From positions 686,017-750,016 of the forward strand of contig DS995276.1 in NCBI GenBank assembly GCA_000156115.1: a stretch of 64,000 nucleotides of DNA, read 5' to 3'. Position 1 is the first letter of the stretch. Every line of letters begins with the position of its first letter. This DNA is from Rhodobacteraceae bacterium HTCC2083 (GTDB taxonomy: Bacteria > Pseudomonadota > Alphaproteobacteria > Rhodobacterales > Rhodobacteraceae). Under the pieces are notes generated by a model. It had not been told where the DNA came from. It did no database searches and saw nothing but the letters and a program-made list of their open reading frames with translations. This document shows, one piece after another, positions 41,666 to 50,431 of this stretch. A program made the translations under genes and the position numbers.

Positions 41666-42787
41666 ATGAGCTGGTCACCCGAAAAAACCGAAGTCAAAAG
41701 TTGGAACGAGTGGGACACGCTGCGTCATGTCATCGTGGGTCGCGCCGATGATTGCCATATTCCGCCAGAGGAACCCGCGTTGGACGCGAAAGTGCCTGAG
41801 GACAGCGATATGCGCGGTCAGTGGGGGCGTCGTCCGCAGGAAACGATTGATCGCGCAAACGAGCTGCTGGACAATTTCGCAGGCATGCTGGAAAAGCGCG
41901 GGCTGCGTGTAGATCGCCCCACCTCAATTGATCATTCCGTGCCTGCGACGACGCCTGATTTTCATACGGAAAGCCAGTTCGGCTGCATGCCACCACGCGA
42001 TGTTCTTTTGACCGTTGGACGCGAGATGTTGGAAGCGACGATGTCCTACCGCTGCCGCTGGTTTGAATATTTGAACTATCGTCCCTTGATGCAGCAGTAT
42101 TTCAACGAGGACCCGAAGTTCCGCCACGAAAGCGCGCCAAAGCCGCGTTTGACAGATGCGGATTATCATCCAGATTACCTGTCCGAAAAAATCGGTGATG
42201 CAAAGCGTTTGGAATGGGCCGCAGAAAAGTTCTTTGTAACCACAGAAGAAGAGCCGCTGTTTGATGCGGCCGATGTGCTGCGTTTTGGCAAGGATCTTGT
42301 GGTGCAACACGGATTTACGACCAACGAAAAGGGTATTGAATGGCTGCGCCGCCACTTCCCCGATCACCGCGTGCATACGGTGAATTTTCCTGGCGATCCT
42401 TACCCCATTCATATCGATGCGACCTTTACACCACTGCGTCCAGGTCTGATCTTGAACAACCCGCAACGTCGTTTGCCCGAAGATCAGCGTAAGATGTTTG
42501 AGGCCAATGATTGGGAGATTGTGGATGCGGCGCAACCGTCGCACAACTCGCCACCCCCGCTGTGCTATTCGTCCACATGGTTGTCAATGAATGTGCTGGT
42601 GCTTGATCCGAAAACCGTGTGCGTTGAGAAATCCGAAGTCTATCAGGCGGAGCAAATGGATAAGCTTGGCATGGAAGTGGTCGAGGTTGAACTGCGCGAT
42701 GCATATGCGTTTGGTGGTGGTCTGCATTGCTGCACGGCGGACGTTTACCGCGATGGTGAGTGCGAAAATTACTTCCCGAACATGTGA
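41666..42787 (+). CDS. Glycine amidinotransferase (AGAT-type)
   Basis: The product is 373 residues with AGGAGCG upstream. Amidinotransferase landmarks match the vertebrate enzyme: PLFDAADVLRFGKDLVVQ, a catalytic histidine in PIHIDATFTPLRPG, WLSMNVLVLD and the nucleophilic cysteine C355 in GGGLHCCTADV. The enzyme moves the amidino group from arginine to an amine acceptor; with glycine it gives guanidinoacetate plus ornithine. Acceptor choice (glycine, beta-alanine, GABA) cannot be fixed from sequence. It faces the creatinase gene tail to tail. Confidence 0.9.
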   Translation: MSWSPEKTEVKSWNEWDTLRHVIVGRADDCHIPPEEPALDAKVPEDSDMRGQWGRRPQETIDRANELLDNFAGMLEKRGLRVDRPTSIDHSVPATTPDFHTESQFGCMPPRDVLLTVGREMLEATMSYRCRWFEYLNYRPLMQQYFNEDPKFRHESAPKPRLTDADYHPDYLSEKIGDAKRLEWAAEKFFVTTEEEPLFDAADVLRFGKDLVVQHGFTTNEKGIEWLRRHFPDHRVHTVNFPGDPYPIHIDATFTPLRPGLILNNPQRRLPEDQRKMFEANDWEIVDAAQPSHNSPPPLCYSSTWLSMNVLVLDPKTVCVEKSEVYQAEQMDKLGMEVVEVELRDAYAFGGGLHCCTADVYRDGECENYFPNM

Positions 42788-42793
42788 GCTATC

Positions 42794-42824
42794 GTGACCT
42801 CGTGTGCTGAGCACACGAGGTCAC
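42794..42824. terminator. Bidirectional hairpin between amidinotransferase and creatinase genes
   Basis: GTGACCTCGTGTGC pairs perfectly over 14 bases with GCACACGAGGTCAC around a TGA loop. It fills the gap between the two convergent stop codons and shares the core GTGCTGAGCAC with the hairpin at 13638-13662. No T tract follows. Confidence 0.75.
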
Positions 42825-42831
42825 CTCAGTC

Positions 42832-44040
42832 CTACCCGATCACATTGAATGCAGGGCCGTACGGGTATTTCGTGATATTCTCGTTGCCCTCTTCTGTGAT
42901 GATCAAGATATCATGCTCACGGTATCCACCCGCGCCCGGTTGACCGTCCGCGATGGTCAACATCGGCTCCATCGATATCACGTGCCCCGGCTGCAAAACT
43001 GTGTCGATGTCCTCGCGCAGTTCCAGCCCAGCTTCACGCCCGTAATAGTGCGAAAGCACGCCAAAACTGTGCCCGTATCCGAACGTGCGGTACTGTAAAA
43101 GACCATGCGCCTCAAAGAATGCGTTGATTTCATGGGTGACGTCCGCGCAGCTTGATCCAGCCTTGAGCAAGGACATCCCCAGCTCATGCGCGCCGATATT
43201 TGCTTCCCAAACCTTAAGCGACGCGTCATCGACCTCCCCCACAAACAACGTGCGTTCGAGCGCAGTGTAGTAGCCCGAAATCATCGGAAAAGTGTTAAGC
43301 GATAGGATATCACCGCGCTCTAGCTTGCGCGATGTCACAGGGTTATGCGCGCCATCTGTGTTGATACCAGACTGGAACCACACCCATGTGTCGCGGTACT
43401 CCGCGTCTGGAAACCGCTTAGCAATTTCTACTTCCATCGCATCGCGCCCAGCCATCGCAACATCGATCTCGCGCGCACCGATCCGCACAGCGTCCTTGAT
43501 CGCAAAGCCGCCAACATCTGCAACAGCCGCACCCGCGCGGATCAAAGTCAGTTCCGCCTCGGATTTGTGCATCCTTTGCAGCATTGTCTCATTAAATAAA
43601 TCAACAGTGCGGGACGGCGCGAGAAAATTATCAAGCTTAGCTTTCTGCAACAGGCTTAGATGATCGCTCTCGTACCCGATGCACTTGCCTTTGCCTGCGA
43701 CATGTTCAATCGCGCGCCAGTAATTGTCGCGCTGCCAATCCGTGTAAGTGATGTTGTCGCCAAAACACCGACGCCAAGGTTGACCCGCATCAATCCCGGC
43801 AGAAATCGTAACCGAGGTTTGTGGTGTGACTACTAGCGCGTAGGGGCGCCCAAACGCGCAATATGTGAAGCCAGAATAATATGAAATGTTGTGCATGGAA
43901 CTGAACACAGCCGCCTCAACACCCATGTCGGACATGGTTTTGCGCAGCTTGCTCAAGCGGCTTTCATATTCCGCATCGCTAAATTGTAGGGGGGCTTTTT
44001 CGCCATTATGAAAACGGTAGAAATCTGGTCGTGCAGTCAT
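42832..44040 (-). CDS. Creatinase (creatine amidinohydrolase)
   Basis: The product is 402 residues from the ATG at 44040, preceded by a perfect GGAGGT; the frame is open to 44067. It is a pita-bread fold (M24) protein but matches Pseudomonas creatinase almost throughout, including GINTDGAHNPVT with the catalytic histidine at residue 232, SLNTFPMISGYYTALERTLF and TFGYGHSFGVLSHYYGREAG. The metal ligands of true aminopeptidases are not in place. It hydrolyses creatine to sarcosine and urea. The convergent amidinotransferase makes a guanidino-compound context likely. Confidence 0.93.
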   Translation of the reverse strand: MTARPDFYRFHNGEKAPLQFSDAEYESRLSKLRKTMSDMGVEAAVFSSMHNISYYSGFTYCAFGRPYALVVTPQTSVTISAGIDAGQPWRRCFGDNITYTDWQRDNYWRAIEHVAGKGKCIGYESDHLSLLQKAKLDNFLAPSRTVDLFNETMLQRMHKSEAELTLIRAGAAVADVGGFAIKDAVRIGAREIDVAMAGRDAMEVEIAKRFPDAEYRDTWVWFQSGINTDGAHNPVTSRKLERGDILSLNTFPMISGYYTALERTLFVGEVDDASLKVWEANIGAHELGMSLLKAGSSCADVTHEINAFFEAHGLLQYRTFGYGHSFGVLSHYYGREAGLELREDIDTVLQPGHVISMEPMLTIADGQPGAGGYREHDILIITEEGNENITKYPYGPAFNVIG

Positions 44041-44293
44041 GGTGTGACCTCCATTTTGACGCATCAAAGAGAGGTCCCGGCGTTCAGGACGAGTTTTGCT
44101 AAAGAGCGCATCTGAAGATCAGATTGGGGCGACGCCATCGCTTGCGCCCTGAGGAATGTTTAACATGCGCCGTGCCAAAGGTCGGGTCTGCTTGCGGCGC
44201 GAAGCATTCTAATCCCGACATCGCACGCACCGCACTGGACAAGTTGCGATCCACATGCTTTTCCTCAAACGAACCCGCTTTTTGGAGAACACC

Positions 44294-45772
44294 ATGCTCG
44301 ACACGCCAACAAACCTCGCTTCTTTGCTTAAAGATCCCAGCCTTTTGGCGACCAAAGCCTATATCGGCGGGGAATGGGTCGATGCGGACGGTGGGGCGAC
44401 TTTTGATGTTCTGAACCCCGCGCGCGGCGATGTGATCGTACAGGTTGCTGACGTGAGCCGCGCACAAGTCGCAGGCGCAATTGCGCAGGCAGACGTCGCG
44501 CAGAAGGAGTGGGCGAAGAAGACGGGCAAAGAGCGTTCCAACATCCTGCGCGCATGGTTCGATTTGATGATAGCAAATCAGGAGGATCTTGCCACCATAC
44601 TTACCGCAGAGCAGGGCAAACCTATGGCCGAAGCCATGGGCGAGATTGCATATGGTGCCTCTTTCATTGAGTTTTTCGCAGAAGAGGCAAAGCGTATCTA
44701 TGGTGAAACAATCCCGGGTCATCAGGCCGACAAGCGCATCACGGTCATCAAGCAACCCATCGGCGTGACCGCGTCAATCACCCCTTGGAATTTCCCCAAT
44801 GCAATGATCGCACGCAAGGTCGCCCCTGCTTTGGCCGCGGGCTGCGCTATGGTTGCACGTCCGGCGGAAGACACGCCGCTTTCCGCCCTCGCCATGGGTG
44901 TTCTGGCAGAGCGCGCAGGCATTCCAGTGGGTGTGCTCAGCATTCTACCCTCCACCGCGTCTAGCGAAATCGGCAAGGAGTTCTGTGAGAACCCTGTCGT
45001 ACGCAAGCTGACCTTCACTGGTTCCACCCAAGTCGGCCGCATCTTATTGCGCCAAGCCGCAGATCAAGTGATGAAATGCTCTATGGAACTGGGCGGCAAC
45101 GCGCCCTTCATCGTCTTTGACGACGCAGATATCGACGCGGCCGTGGACGGTGCGATCATGTGCAAGTTCCGTAATGCCGGTCAAACCTGCGTTTGCGCCA
45201 ACCGTATTTATGTGCAAGCCGGCGTCTATGATGAATTCGCCGAAAAATTGGCGGCCAAAGTCGGCGCAATGAGCATGGGTGACGCGCTTGCAGGCGCTGT
45301 CGATTTCGGCCCGCTGATCAACCCGAAAGCCACTGAGAAAGTGCATGCACACATAGCCGATGCGAAGGCAAAGGGTGCCACAGTTATTTTGGGTGACACA
45401 GAAACGGGGCTGTCTGGTAACTTTATAACGCCAACGATTGTGACGGGTGCCACCAAAGACATGGCGTTCTCCACCGATGAAACATTCGGCCCATTGGCAC
45501 CTTTGTTTAAGTTTGCGGATGAGGACGAGGTGATCGCCTTGGCCAATGACACGATCTTCGGCTTGGCGTCTTACTTCTACGCCAACGACCTGAGCCGCGT
45601 TTACAAGGTTGCAGAAGCTTTGGAGTATGGCATCGTCGGTGTGAACACAGGCATCATTTCTACAGAGGTCGCACCCTTTGGCGGCGTGAAGCAATCCGGT
45701 CTTGGACGCGAAGGCAGCCATCACGGGATCGAGGATTATCTCGAGATGAAATACATCTGCATGGCCGTTTAA
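44294..45772 (+). CDS. gabD: Succinate-semialdehyde dehydrogenase-type ALDH
   Basis: The product is 492 residues from the ATG at 44294 (GGAGA upstream); the frame is open to 44255. ALDH motifs: TPWNFPNAMIARKVAPALAA, FTGSTQVGRILL, the catalytic glutamate in MELGGNAPFIV, the nucleophile in NAGQTCVCANR (CVC, as in GabD) and FGGVKQSGLGREGSHHG. It oxidises succinate semialdehyde to succinate, the final step of GABA or 4-guanidinobutyrate use. The 250 bases upstream, divergent to the creatinase gene, hold no other gene. Confidence 0.88.
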   Translation: MLDTPTNLASLLKDPSLLATKAYIGGEWVDADGGATFDVLNPARGDVIVQVADVSRAQVAGAIAQADVAQKEWAKKTGKERSNILRAWFDLMIANQEDLATILTAEQGKPMAEAMGEIAYGASFIEFFAEEAKRIYGETIPGHQADKRITVIKQPIGVTASITPWNFPNAMIARKVAPALAAGCAMVARPAEDTPLSALAMGVLAERAGIPVGVLSILPSTASSEIGKEFCENPVVRKLTFTGSTQVGRILLRQAADQVMKCSMELGGNAPFIVFDDADIDAAVDGAIMCKFRNAGQTCVCANRIYVQAGVYDEFAEKLAAKVGAMSMGDALAGAVDFGPLINPKATEKVHAHIADAKAKGATVILGDTETGLSGNFITPTIVTGATKDMAFSTDETFGPLAPLFKFADEDEVIALANDTIFGLASYFYANDLSRVYKVAEALEYGIVGVNTGIISTEVAPFGGVKQSGLGREGSHHGIEDYLEMKYICMAV

Positions 45773-45812
45773 ACGCGCCACGCAGCCCCATGGGTGGACC
45801 GGAAAAGGCAAA

Positions 45813-46607
45813 GTGACAAACGACGCATTTCAAAACGCGCTTGACGCGCTTGGTATGGACGAGCCGCCTCGCGTGTGGTCGTTTATTGTCACGATCTTTG
45901 GCGATCTCGCACAGCAAGCAGGGGATCGGCTATCGGGCCCTGTCTTAGGGGATATCCTGTCCCCCGTTGGCGTTCGACCTGAGGCGATGCGCGTCGCCTT
46001 GCATCGTTTGCGCAATGAGGGCTGGATCGAAACAACCAAACAAGGTCGCGTGGGCCTGCATGGGTTGACCGGATTTGGACTGGAACAAAGCGCGATAGCG
46101 AGTGAGACGATCTATGCGTCCTCAAACGCGGCTTGTTCTGATTGGCATGTGTTGTGCTTTGCGCATGTGACCTCGGTCACGGAGCAAGTGCGCGCAAGCA
46201 CTTTCACCAAGCAAGGCTACGTCGCCGTGTCGGCGGGTGTGTATCTTGCGAACGGGCCTTGCGTTAAGATCCCAAGCGATGCGCTTGCGCTGCATGGATC
46301 CCTTGGGGACGTGCCGGAGTGGTTGCCACACTCGCTTGTCTCAAGTGCGCAACGCACGGCCTTCCGTGCGCTTACGCACGATTTGGAACAGCTGGGCTTG
46401 GATCACAGCAACGTCGCTGACTTCACACCTATTCAAATTGCGACGCTGCGGGCGCAGATCGTGCATCGCTGGCGTAAATTGGTTTTAAAGCTGCCCGATG
46501 TGCCCGACGTTTTGTTTGGCGCGAGTTTTGAGGGAGGGCAGTGCCGCGTCGAGGTTCTGCGCACTCTGGATGTTTTGCAGCGCCCCGCAATCGCGTCACT
46601 GATCTGA
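45813..46607 (+). CDS. PaaX-family transcriptional regulator
   Basis: The product is 264 residues with a GTG start. The N-terminal PaaX winged helix is visible (SFIVTIFGDLAQ, then LSPVGVRPEAMRVALHRLRNEGWI), followed by the central and C-terminal PaaX domains (DWHVLCFAHV; RTAFRALTHDLEQL; RWRKLVLKLPDVPD). PaaX controls phenylacetate degradation in E. coli, but related proteins occur without paa genes, as here. It follows gabD by 40 bases on the same strand and overlaps the end of the convergent SDR gene. Confidence 0.88.
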   Translation: MTNDAFQNALDALGMDEPPRVWSFIVTIFGDLAQQAGDRLSGPVLGDILSPVGVRPEAMRVALHRLRNEGWIETTKQGRVGLHGLTGFGLEQSAIASETIYASSNAACSDWHVLCFAHVTSVTEQVRASTFTKQGYVAVSAGVYLANGPCVKIPSDALALHGSLGDVPEWLPHSLVSSAQRTAFRALTHDLEQLGLDHSNVADFTPIQIATLRAQIVHRWRKLVLKLPDVPDVLFGASFEGGQCRVEVLRTLDVLQRPAIASLI

Positions 46608-47462
46608 GAACTGTTCTAAAGCAATCAAGGCGGCAAGCCCTGCGCGGTAGTCTGGGTAGAGCAACTTCACCCCCAGATCTGACTTAATACGATCATTTCG
46701 AACGCGCTTGCTTTCCGCATAGAAACTGCGCGCCATCGGGGTCATCTCGGCGGTCTCAAAATCGACCTCTTCTGGCAAAGGCAGGCCCAATAGTCCCGCC
46801 GCATGTGCAATCACATCTTGGGGCGGTGCCGGATCATCATCGCACATATTATATATAGCGCCCGCATTCGGCTCTGCGATGGAGGCCACAAGGATCTGCG
46901 CGATGTCTTCAACGTGGATACGACTGAAAACCTGCCCCTCTTTGATGATACGCCGCGCGGTACCTGCGCGCACTTTAGAGAAAGGTCCACGGCCCGGGCC
47001 ATAAATGCCCGCGAGACGAAAAATATGCAGGGGCAGGTTCGGGATGGATTGCCAGTCCGCTTCAGCCGCAACGCGCATTTGACCGCGCTTGGTGGCGGGT
47101 TTCAGTGGGCTACTTTCATCGACCCAACCGCCTTTAGCATCGCCGTAGACACCTGTCGTGGAGAGGTAGCCGACCCATTCAAGGTTGGGCGCATGGCGCA
47201 CTATATCTTCGCGCAAAGCATTGAGAACAGGATCGCCATCCGCATTGGGCGCGGCGGAAATAAGCAGGTGGGTTGCGCTATGCAAGGTCTCGCGCAGGTT
47301 CGTATCCGGCCAGATCACCGAGGTAACGCCCGTCGCCTCAAGCGCTGCTGCTTTGTCGGAGGAGCGCGTCGTGCCAGTGATCGTGAACCCTTGCTCAAGC
47401 AGGAGAGGCGTCAACGCACGCGCAGAAAAGCCGTGCCCGAAAGAAAGCAGATGTTTTGTCAT
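46596..47462 (-). CDS. NAD(P)-dependent epimerase/dehydratase-family protein (YeeZ-like)
   Basis: The product is 288 residues. The glycine motif at the start is LSFGHGFSARALTPLLLEQG, followed by LISAAPNADGDPVL and YLSTTGVYGDAKGGWVDESS, an extended-SDR pattern in which the usual YxxxK is not evident. That is typical of the YeeZ-like atypical group, whose reaction is unknown. The end overlaps the PaaX-like gene and the start is divergent from the methyltransferase at 47527. Confidence 0.85.
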   Translation of the reverse strand: MTKHLLSFGHGFSARALTPLLLEQGFTITGTTRSSDKAAALEATGVTSVIWPDTNLRETLHSATHLLISAAPNADGDPVLNALREDIVRHAPNLEWVGYLSTTGVYGDAKGGWVDESSPLKPATKRGQMRVAAEADWQSIPNLPLHIFRLAGIYGPGRGPFSKVRAGTARRIIKEGQVFSRIHVEDIAQILVASIAEPNAGAIYNMCDDDPAPPQDVIAHAAGLLGLPLPEEVDFETAEMTPMARSFYAESKRVRNDRIKSDLGVKLLYPDYRAGLAALIALEQFSDQ

Positions 47463-47526
47463 ATCGCTTTAGTGCGGCAGGCACTGCGCGGTTGCAAGTG
47501 CGCGTCGCTTTAGTTTCTATGATAGT

Positions 47527-48153
47527 ATGACCGATAATCCAGACTTAGAAGCGGCCTACAGGCTAAGCGGGCCGGATGGTTCGAAACAGTTGTATGCCGC
47601 ATGGGCAGAAACCTATGACAGCAGCTTTGCCGAAGATATGCAGTACCGCGCACCGCAAGCGGTTGCAGAGTGCTATGCGAAAATCTCTGGAGTGTCGCCT
47701 GTTTTGGATCTGGGCGCGGGAACTGGATTGTTAGGAGCCGCGCTTGTGCAGCAGGGTATTGAGGTGGTGGATGGCACGGATATCTCGCCCCAAATGCTGG
47801 TGGAGGCGGAGAAGAAGCACGTTTATCAGAGCTTATTTGAAGGGGATCTTACCCAACGACTTGAGGTGGATGAGGGGACCTATGCTGGTATCGTAAGTTC
47901 TGGCACATTCACCCACGGACATGTCGGACCTGATGCGTTGGAAGAGGTTCTGCGCTGCATGACAAGTGGCGCTTGGGCGGTGCTAAGCGTGAATGCCACG
48001 CATTGGGATGCGCTAGGATTTGAAGATGTGCTGAAGTGCCTCGCTCCGCAAATTGCTGAGTGGCGCAAGGATGAGTTTGCGCTTTATGGCGCAGGTGCAA
48101 AGGGTGCACATGCCGCTGACACGGGCTGGCTTTTGCAAATGCGCAAGGCTTAG
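47527..48153 (+). CDS. Class I SAM-dependent methyltransferase
   Basis: The product is 208 residues. SAM motif I is VLDLGAGTGLLGAALVQQG, followed by VVDGTDISPQMLVEAEKK; the post-motif region is IVSSGTFTHGHVGPDALEE. It resembles the Williams-Beuren-syndrome/methyltransferase-like 27 type group. The N-terminal LYAAWAETYDSSFAEDM is typical of it. Acceptor unknown. Its last four bases overlap the end of the convergent sterol-desaturase pseudogene. Confidence 0.85.
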   Translation: MTDNPDLEAAYRLSGPDGSKQLYAAWAETYDSSFAEDMQYRAPQAVAECYAKISGVSPVLDLGAGTGLLGAALVQQGIEVVDGTDISPQMLVEAEKKHVYQSLFEGDLTQRLEVDEGTYAGIVSSGTFTHGHVGPDALEEVLRCMTSGAWAVLSVNATHWDALGFEDVLKCLAPQIAEWRKDEFALYGAGAKGAHAADTGWLLQMRKA

Positions 48154-49149
48154 GAATACATCTGTTTCTTGCGCGCGGGTGTTTCTGCCGTACTTTCCGA
48201 CGTTCCATTGTGAAACGTGCCAAACCAGCGATCCCACGGCATTTCCTGATTGCCATAGTTAAACTCGTAATACCGGTGATGTAGCTGGTGATAAAACGTG
48301 CCCAGCGCGAGTCGACGTTTATCCTTGATTAACAGATCTTCGTATCCTGTGTGGGTCATTGCCGCGCCGAGGCCAAGGTAGATGACGTGAAAGATCACAA
48401 GGCTCGGATCACTTGGCACGACCCAGTGAATGCAAAGCGAGGAGCAATAGAGAAAATGTTCAACAAGATGCATGGAAAAACCCGACCACGGGCCGACGTT
48501 GACGTTGCGATAATGCAGAGATGCACATGGATGTAGAGGAACGGCACATGCAACAAACGATGTGCCCAGTTGAAATGAAACGCTGACCAGGTGGGAAAAA
48601 GGATCAGCGAAGGAGCGAACCAAACAGGATTGCCGAGCGGTGTGATCGTCGGCGCGTATCCCTTCGCCATCAGCCATATTGTGGAGTGCGCTGAAGAGCG
48701 TCAGAAACCCTACGCCAGAGATCAGCGAGTGAAACATGTTGTCCTGCACTTGGTTGGAGAAGCTCCAAAGGCGGTTGCCTTTTGAGTTTCTTACGCTTGT
48801 CGAATTATAACTCTGTACCCTGCCCTTTGCGCATAAAGAAATACCAGTGGAGCGTGCCCGCACTGATCAGAACCAAGGCGAAATTCGCACTCCACAGATG
48901 AACGATCCAACCGATTTGGAAACTGCTTGCTGAGACGAATTCGGGATAGATCCAAAGCCATAGAGCGAGTGCAAGTAGGACCATCATCACCCGCTCTGAC
49001 AGCGTCAGCCAATTGCGCGCGAACCAACGCGCAAGAAAACCTGCGCGCGCGGGCCATTTGAAGATTGAGCCGCTCGCGAGAGGTAAGTCAGGGTGATAAT
49101 TCCAGTCCGAAGACTTTGGTTTGCTCGAAATGTAATCACTATGATGGCC
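48150..49149 (-). pseudogene. Sterol desaturase-family gene with several inactivating lesions
   Basis: The parts of a fatty-acid-hydroxylase/sterol desaturase are all present but scattered over frames. The N-terminal part (WNYHPDLPLASGSIFKWP, then two membrane helices to RKGQGTEL) reads from 49149 and meets a TAA at 48805-48807; it has no plausible start codon. The frame then changes (NRLWSFSNQVQDNMFHSLIS), gains a base near 48683, and carries IWLMAKGYAP and HFNWAHRLLH (first histidine box) in another frame. It loses a base near 48520 and returns to HYRNVNVGPW, MHLVEHF and YHQLHHRYYE (remaining histidine boxes). One frame, 48150-48863, is open throughout but replaces the first histidine box with nonsense sequence. 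Confidence 0.85.
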
Positions 49150-49171
49150 TTATGTGCTGCAGCAGGTAAGG

Positions 49172-49924
49172 CTACGTTGCGTAGTTACTGCCTTCATCGT
49201 CCAGAATACCCTTAAGCTCTGCAAGATGGCGCTCATCTTGCTCCGGGTATTGCTCAAGCTCATGTGCTGTTTTCTCTGCAATCTCATCAGGCAGCACACG
49301 CAAAGGCTGACCCGTCTGCAATGCTCGAATATATGTCTCGCAGGAACGCTCAAAGTAAAATAAGCGATTGAACGTGTCGGCCACGGTATCCCCAATGATC
49401 ATGACGCCGTGATTGCCCATCACCATCACTTTCTTTTTGGGATCATCAAAGAGTTTCGCACAGCGCTCCCCTTCTTCTTCAAACGCAAGCCCACCGTAAT
49501 TTTCGTCGATCACCACACGATTGAAAAACGTCGCTGAATTCTGATCAATCGCAGGTAAGCGGCTATCAGCCAGCGACGCCAACACAGTTGCAAAAATCGA
49601 ATGCACATGCATTGCGCAACGCGCGTGCGGGCAATGGCGGTGCATCCCGCCGTGCAGTCCCCAAGCTGTTGGATCCGGCGCATCTGGCCCCTCCAGCGTC
49701 TTAGGGTCATTGGCATCGACGACAATCAAATCCGACGCCTTGATCCGGCTAAAATGCACCTGATTGGGGTTCATCAAAAACCGCGTGCCTTCGTCGTTGA
49801 TCGACAGGGAAAAGTGGTTCGAAACCGCCTCATGCATATTAAGGCGCGCGGTCCAGCGGAAAGCGGCCGCAAGGTCGACGCGTTCTTGCCAGTGATCCAT
49901 ATTCGGAAGTCTTGCGGTGTTCAT
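49172..49924 (-). CDS. Class II aldolase/adducin-family protein
   Basis: The product is 250 residues from the ATG at 49924, coupled as ATGA to the VOC gene; the frame is open to 49987. The fold's zinc ligands are visible: HxH in RCAMHVHSIFAT and a later histidine in MVMGNHGVMIIGDT, with SNHFSLSIND near the start. Family members cleave or decarboxylate phosphorylated sugars or hydroxy acids. This subgroup, with longer C terminus, is usually unassigned. Substrate unknown. Confidence 0.88.
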   Translation of the reverse strand: MNTARLPNMDHWQERVDLAAAFRWTARLNMHEAVSNHFSLSINDEGTRFLMNPNQVHFSRIKASDLIVVDANDPKTLEGPDAPDPTAWGLHGGMHRHCPHARCAMHVHSIFATVLASLADSRLPAIDQNSATFFNRVVIDENYGGLAFEEEGERCAKLFDDPKKKVMVMGNHGVMIIGDTVADTFNRLFYFERSCETYIRALQTGQPLRVLPDEIAEKTAHELEQYPEQDERHLAELKGILDDEGSNYAT

Positions 49925-50364
49925 TCTGCATTTCTTTCTTCTGATGTGAGCGCGCGTGAGGACACGCAAGCATATCCATTCGCGCATAGAATACAGGCCT
50001 CGCGCAGACCATGCGGTTTATTGGTTGGTTCTTGCAAGATATGACCACCATGCGCGTCGGCTTTGCTCGCAGCGACATCAGGATCCGTCGCAAACAGATG
50101 AAACTGCGCCCCGCCGCCCCGCGCGCCGGCTTCGGGCAGCAGAGACGGTAGGGGATGCGAGTGATAGGTGCCGTCGCTATGGAGCTGAAAGACCTGATCG
50201 TCGTAGGTCATGATCGCGAAATCGCCCGAGACACGATGCGCTTTCATGTTGAAAACGACACTTAGGAAGTCTGCTTGTGCAATCACGTCGCGTACAAGAA
50301 TGTTAAGCCCCAGTCCGCGCAAAGACGCGCCAAAGTCAGCGGCGCTTACCGTTTCATAGTCCAT
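49921..50364 (-). CDS. VOC-family (glyoxalase-like) protein
   Basis: The product is 147 residues with AAGGAG upstream. Two beta-alpha-beta-beta-beta modules are visible: GLNILVRDVIAQADFLSVVF and FAIMTYDDQVFQLHSDG in the first, AQFHLFATDPDVAASKADAHGG in the second. Histidine and glutamate metal ligands of the family may be present but are not certain. It begins a two-gene operon with the aldolase-like gene and is divergent from adenine deaminase. Confidence 0.82.
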   Translation of the reverse strand: MDYETVSAADFGASLRGLGLNILVRDVIAQADFLSVVFNMKAHRVSGDFAIMTYDDQVFQLHSDGTYHSHPLPSLLPEAGARGGGAQFHLFATDPDVAASKADAHGGHILQEPTNKPHGLREACILCANGYACVSSRALTSEERNAE

Positions 50365-50431
50365 TTCGAGTGCTCCTTTTTGCGCTCAATCAGATGCTTG
50401 AACATCTCTCAAGCTCGTGTCAACTTTGGAC

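Noticed and set aside
42832-44040. Xaa-Pro aminopeptidase as the identity of the M24-type protein
   Set aside because: The dinuclear metal ligands are not in place and the sequence follows creatinase throughout, including the catalytic histidine at residue 232.
44099-44755. Open frame of 218 codons on the minus strand
   Set aside because: It is antisense to gabD and its promoter region, with a cysteine- and histidine-rich composition typical of shadow frames.
48150-48863. Intact 237-residue sterol desaturase
   Set aside because: The open frame lacks the first histidine box and N-terminal helices, which are present nearby in other frames. It is described as a pseudogene.
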